A DNA stretch of 37,201 nt, from positions 1 to 37,201 of the IMG/VR virus record IMGVR_UViG_3300017593_001763; one strand, written 5' to 3'. A program made the translations under genes and the position numbers. This DNA comes from a virus. Shown piece after piece: positions 36,180-37,201 of the stretch. The first letter of the stretch is position 1, and each line of letters begins with the position of its first letter. The notes under the pieces were generated by a model. It was given only the letters and a program-made list of their open reading frames with translations. It searched no databases and had not been told where the DNA came from.

Positions 36180-36815
36180 ATGATAGGAATCTTTTTAGTT
36201 TGGTTAGGTATTATTTTATTTATCGCTACATTTATAAAAAAACTAAAACTTATCCAATATAAAAAAACATTTAGAATTTTAGCTATTATATTTTTTGTTG
36301 CTGGTTCATTTATTGCGGGAATAAAAGAAAAACCAACACCACCCAAGATAAACCATCACGAAAAAATTACAGAAACAAAGCAAAATAAAAAAGAATTACC
36401 AAATATCCCTAAAATCAATGCAGAACAATATCCTGAACATTCTCCCGAAAGAGCTCTGGCTAACTACCTTTTATGCTGGCAAAAACAAGATTGGAATAAA
36501 ATACTTGATTACACCCAAATCACATGGGTTAGTGAATCAACAGACCCTACAGAAAGCATAAAAAATCACTGTTTAGGAAGAGGGAAACTATTGGGAGCAT
36601 CTGAGATTAAAAGAGTAGGCGGAACTCCTTATATGGCACAAGTAACAGCCATAATTTACTACAAATGGGAGACAGACACATTTAAACAACCTATCAAAGC
36701 CAATGTTATTTGTGAATCTGCACCTTATACCCCTAATCTCGGCGGTAAATGGGGCGTTAACCCTATTTCTATAGTTAATATAGGACCTCCAACTGTAGTT
36801 GGAGTAAAACAGTAA
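36180..36815 (+). CDS. Membrane protein co-transcribed with the repressor (lysogenic cargo candidate)
   Basis: A 211-aa protein with two hydrophobic helices (FLVWLGIILFIATFI, about 4..18; FRILAIIFFVAGSFIAG, about 31..47), a polar Lys/Glu/Pro linker (about 48..85), and a folded domain (HSPERALANYLLCWQKQDWNKILDYTQITWVS, then beta-strands to VNIGPPTVVGVKQ). The last domain has the look of NTF2/DUF4878-like small domains outside the membrane. GAGGGAGAGTAAT precedes the ATG, 21 bp after the repressor stop. As the only other gene on this strand in the lysogeny unit it is probably expressed in lysogens; exclusion or defence is possible, not shown. Confidence 0.8.
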   Translation: MIGIFLVWLGIILFIATFIKKLKLIQYKKTFRILAIIFFVAGSFIAGIKEKPTPPKINHHEKITETKQNKKELPNIPKINAEQYPEHSPERALANYLLCWQKQDWNKILDYTQITWVSESTDPTESIKNHCLGRGKLLGASEIKRVGGTPYMAQVTAIIYYKWETDTFKQPIKANVICESAPYTPNLGGKWGVNPISIVNIGPPTVVGVKQ

Positions 36816-36833
36816 TAAAACTATTTAAAAGGT

Positions 36834-36853
36834 GTTTATAAACGTTTATAAAC
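36834..36853. repeat. 20-bp perfect palindrome (copy 2), left end
   Basis: The same GTTTATAAACGTTTATAAAC as at 17945..17964, here 19 bp past the membrane-protein stop and about 170 bp from the phage terminus. Confidence 0.85.
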
Positions 36854-36870
36854 CCCTAAGCCCATTTGCA

Positions 36871-36887
36871 AAACTGTCTAAAGTTAT
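36871..36887 (-). repeat. Inverted sub-terminal repeat, left-end copy (candidate transposase site)
   Basis: The minus strand reads ATAACTTTAGACAGTTT, 16 of 17 identical to 491..507. It is 138..154 bp from the left terminus, close to where Mu has L3 (about 151..172). Bases 36888..37024 hold no gene; an AATAAGAAAAA-like core (minus strand) near 36980..36990 and the L1-like block at 36998..37019 are further candidates. Confidence 0.6.
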
Positions 36888-36997
36888 CTTGTAACAACCC
36901 GTCTAAACAAGCCAAACCCCATACAATTACAACATTACCTGAGACAAAACTTTCCCGCATTTTTCTTACAAAAAACCTCTTTTTCTTATTACATAAG

Positions 36998-37019
36998 ATT
37001 TCTAAAAGTTAATTATATT
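36998..37019. repeat. Left-end candidate transposase site L1
   Basis: Bases 6..27 from the left terminus (minus strand) match the right-end 22-mer at 12 of 22 positions, with the AGAAA core at the same place. It is degenerate, so this is weak support on its own. Confidence 0.45.
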
Positions 37020-37024
37020 TTACA

Positions 37025-37029
37025 TCTTT
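37025..37029. repeat. Target-site duplication TCTTT (right copy)
   Basis: Second copy of the 5-bp duplication, directly after the terminal CA of the prophage. Confidence 0.92.
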
Positions 37030-37201
37030 TTATGCTTTTTGGCCTTATTGCTTGAATGGGAGTTTACAAAAAGGTTAAAGGAGATGGAGCCAGATATATC
37101 CCCCCATCAGGTAATAAAAGACCTTTTAACCGTAAGGGTGGTAAAGCTTAAGTGTAGTGACAAATACTATTTAGTAAGGACTGAATTAAATGGCAAAGCC
37201 T
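37030..37201 (+). pseudogene. IS transposase C-terminal part, continuation after the prophage
   Basis: In register with the fragment that ends at 434: the codons TTA TGC TTT TTG GCC follow ATC TTT. It reads LCFLALLLEWEFTKRLKEME, then PHQVIKDLLTVRVVKLKCSDKYYLVRTELNGKA. The hydrophobic FLALLLE after 'AHIF' is the usual continuation of IS4/IS1634 transposases. The frame remains open at the window end. Confidence 0.88.

Larger units (their letters stand above)
435..37024 (-). mobile_element. Complete Mu-like transposable prophage with P2-like tail and DGR
   Basis: The element is 36,590 bp, bounded by 5'-TG...CA-3' and a 5-bp target duplication, and it splits an IS transposase gene. It carries a CI/S24 repressor, MuA and MuB homologues, Gam, gp16-like protein, lysis genes, a Mu-type head module and a P2-type contractile tail module, and ends with a diversity-generating retroelement. 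Apart from the lysogeny pair at 35475..36815 and one small ORF at 12934, all genes run leftward on the minus strand. The length matches the roughly 37-kb size of phage Mu. Nearly all genes are open; the only apparent break is the A9 run in the portal gene, which may be a programmed frameshift. The prophage therefore looks functional or recently so. Confidence 0.95.

Noticed and set aside
36787-36804. CTCCAACTGTAGTTGGAG hairpin as a terminator of the lysogeny unit
   Set aside because: A perfect 8-bp stem, but it lies inside the coding end of the membrane protein, has only a 2-base loop and is not followed by a T-run.

Overview
The window holds one complete, Mu-like transposable prophage of about 36.6 kb (435..37024) in reverse orientation: its repressor/transposase end is at the right of the window and its tail end at the left. 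Both boundaries can be read to the base. The element starts with TG at 435, ends with CA at 37024, and is flanked by a 5-bp direct duplication (TCTTT, 430..434 and 37025..37029). Removing the phage and one TCTTT copy rejoins an uninterrupted DDE-transposase frame, so the phage jumped into an older IS element. That IS remnant itself sits in or against a small host gene with an N-terminal 'ITDREIVERLTRLEEGQKA' segment. The low GC content, lysine/isoleucine-rich proteins and phage gene types suggest an anaerobic, perhaps thermophilic, Desulfobacterota/Thermodesulfobacteriota-type host. That is inference only: no host marker gene is present.

Layout from right to left (the phage's own order). (1) Left end with transposase-site candidates (36816..37024). 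(2) Rightward lysogeny unit: a CI/S24 repressor and a two-helix membrane protein (35475..36815). (3) Leftward early region: DNA-binding regulators (one BRO-N/HTH), MuA transposase, MuB ATPase, gp16-like protein, Gam, and small zinc-ribbon and winged-helix proteins (27192..35406). (4) Lysis genes: M15 endopeptidase and a 3-TM holin. (5) Mu-type head module: gp25/26-like proteins, small and large terminase, DUF935 portal, Mu F-like minor head protein, protease with a nested scaffold, decoration protein, capsid, gp36/gpG/gp37-like proteins. (6) P2-type contractile tail module: sheath, tube, E/E' chaperone with a -1 frameshift, tape measure, U, X, D, V, W, J, I, collar fibre, fibre. (7) A diversity-generating retroelement (DGR): lectin-fold variable protein, Avd, template repeat TR and reverse transcriptase (600..3369). 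The phage is therefore a mosaic of Mu-like transposition and head with a P2-like tail and a DGR at the tail-fibre end.

The strongest biology is the DGR. TR (1793..1908) and VR (2293..2408) are 116-bp repeats exactly 500 bp apart. All 12 differences fall on sense-strand adenines of TR and none on the other 88 positions, which is the signature of adenine-specific mutagenic retrohoming into the receptor-binding tip protein. Other points are two -1 frameshift candidates (C CCT TTA in the tail chaperone; A AAA AAG joining the portal and minor head frames), a scaffold nested in the protease gene, an antisense small membrane-protein ORF in the tail operon, a 20-bp palindrome present at mid-genome and at the left end, and a 37-bp exact repeat after two gene stops.
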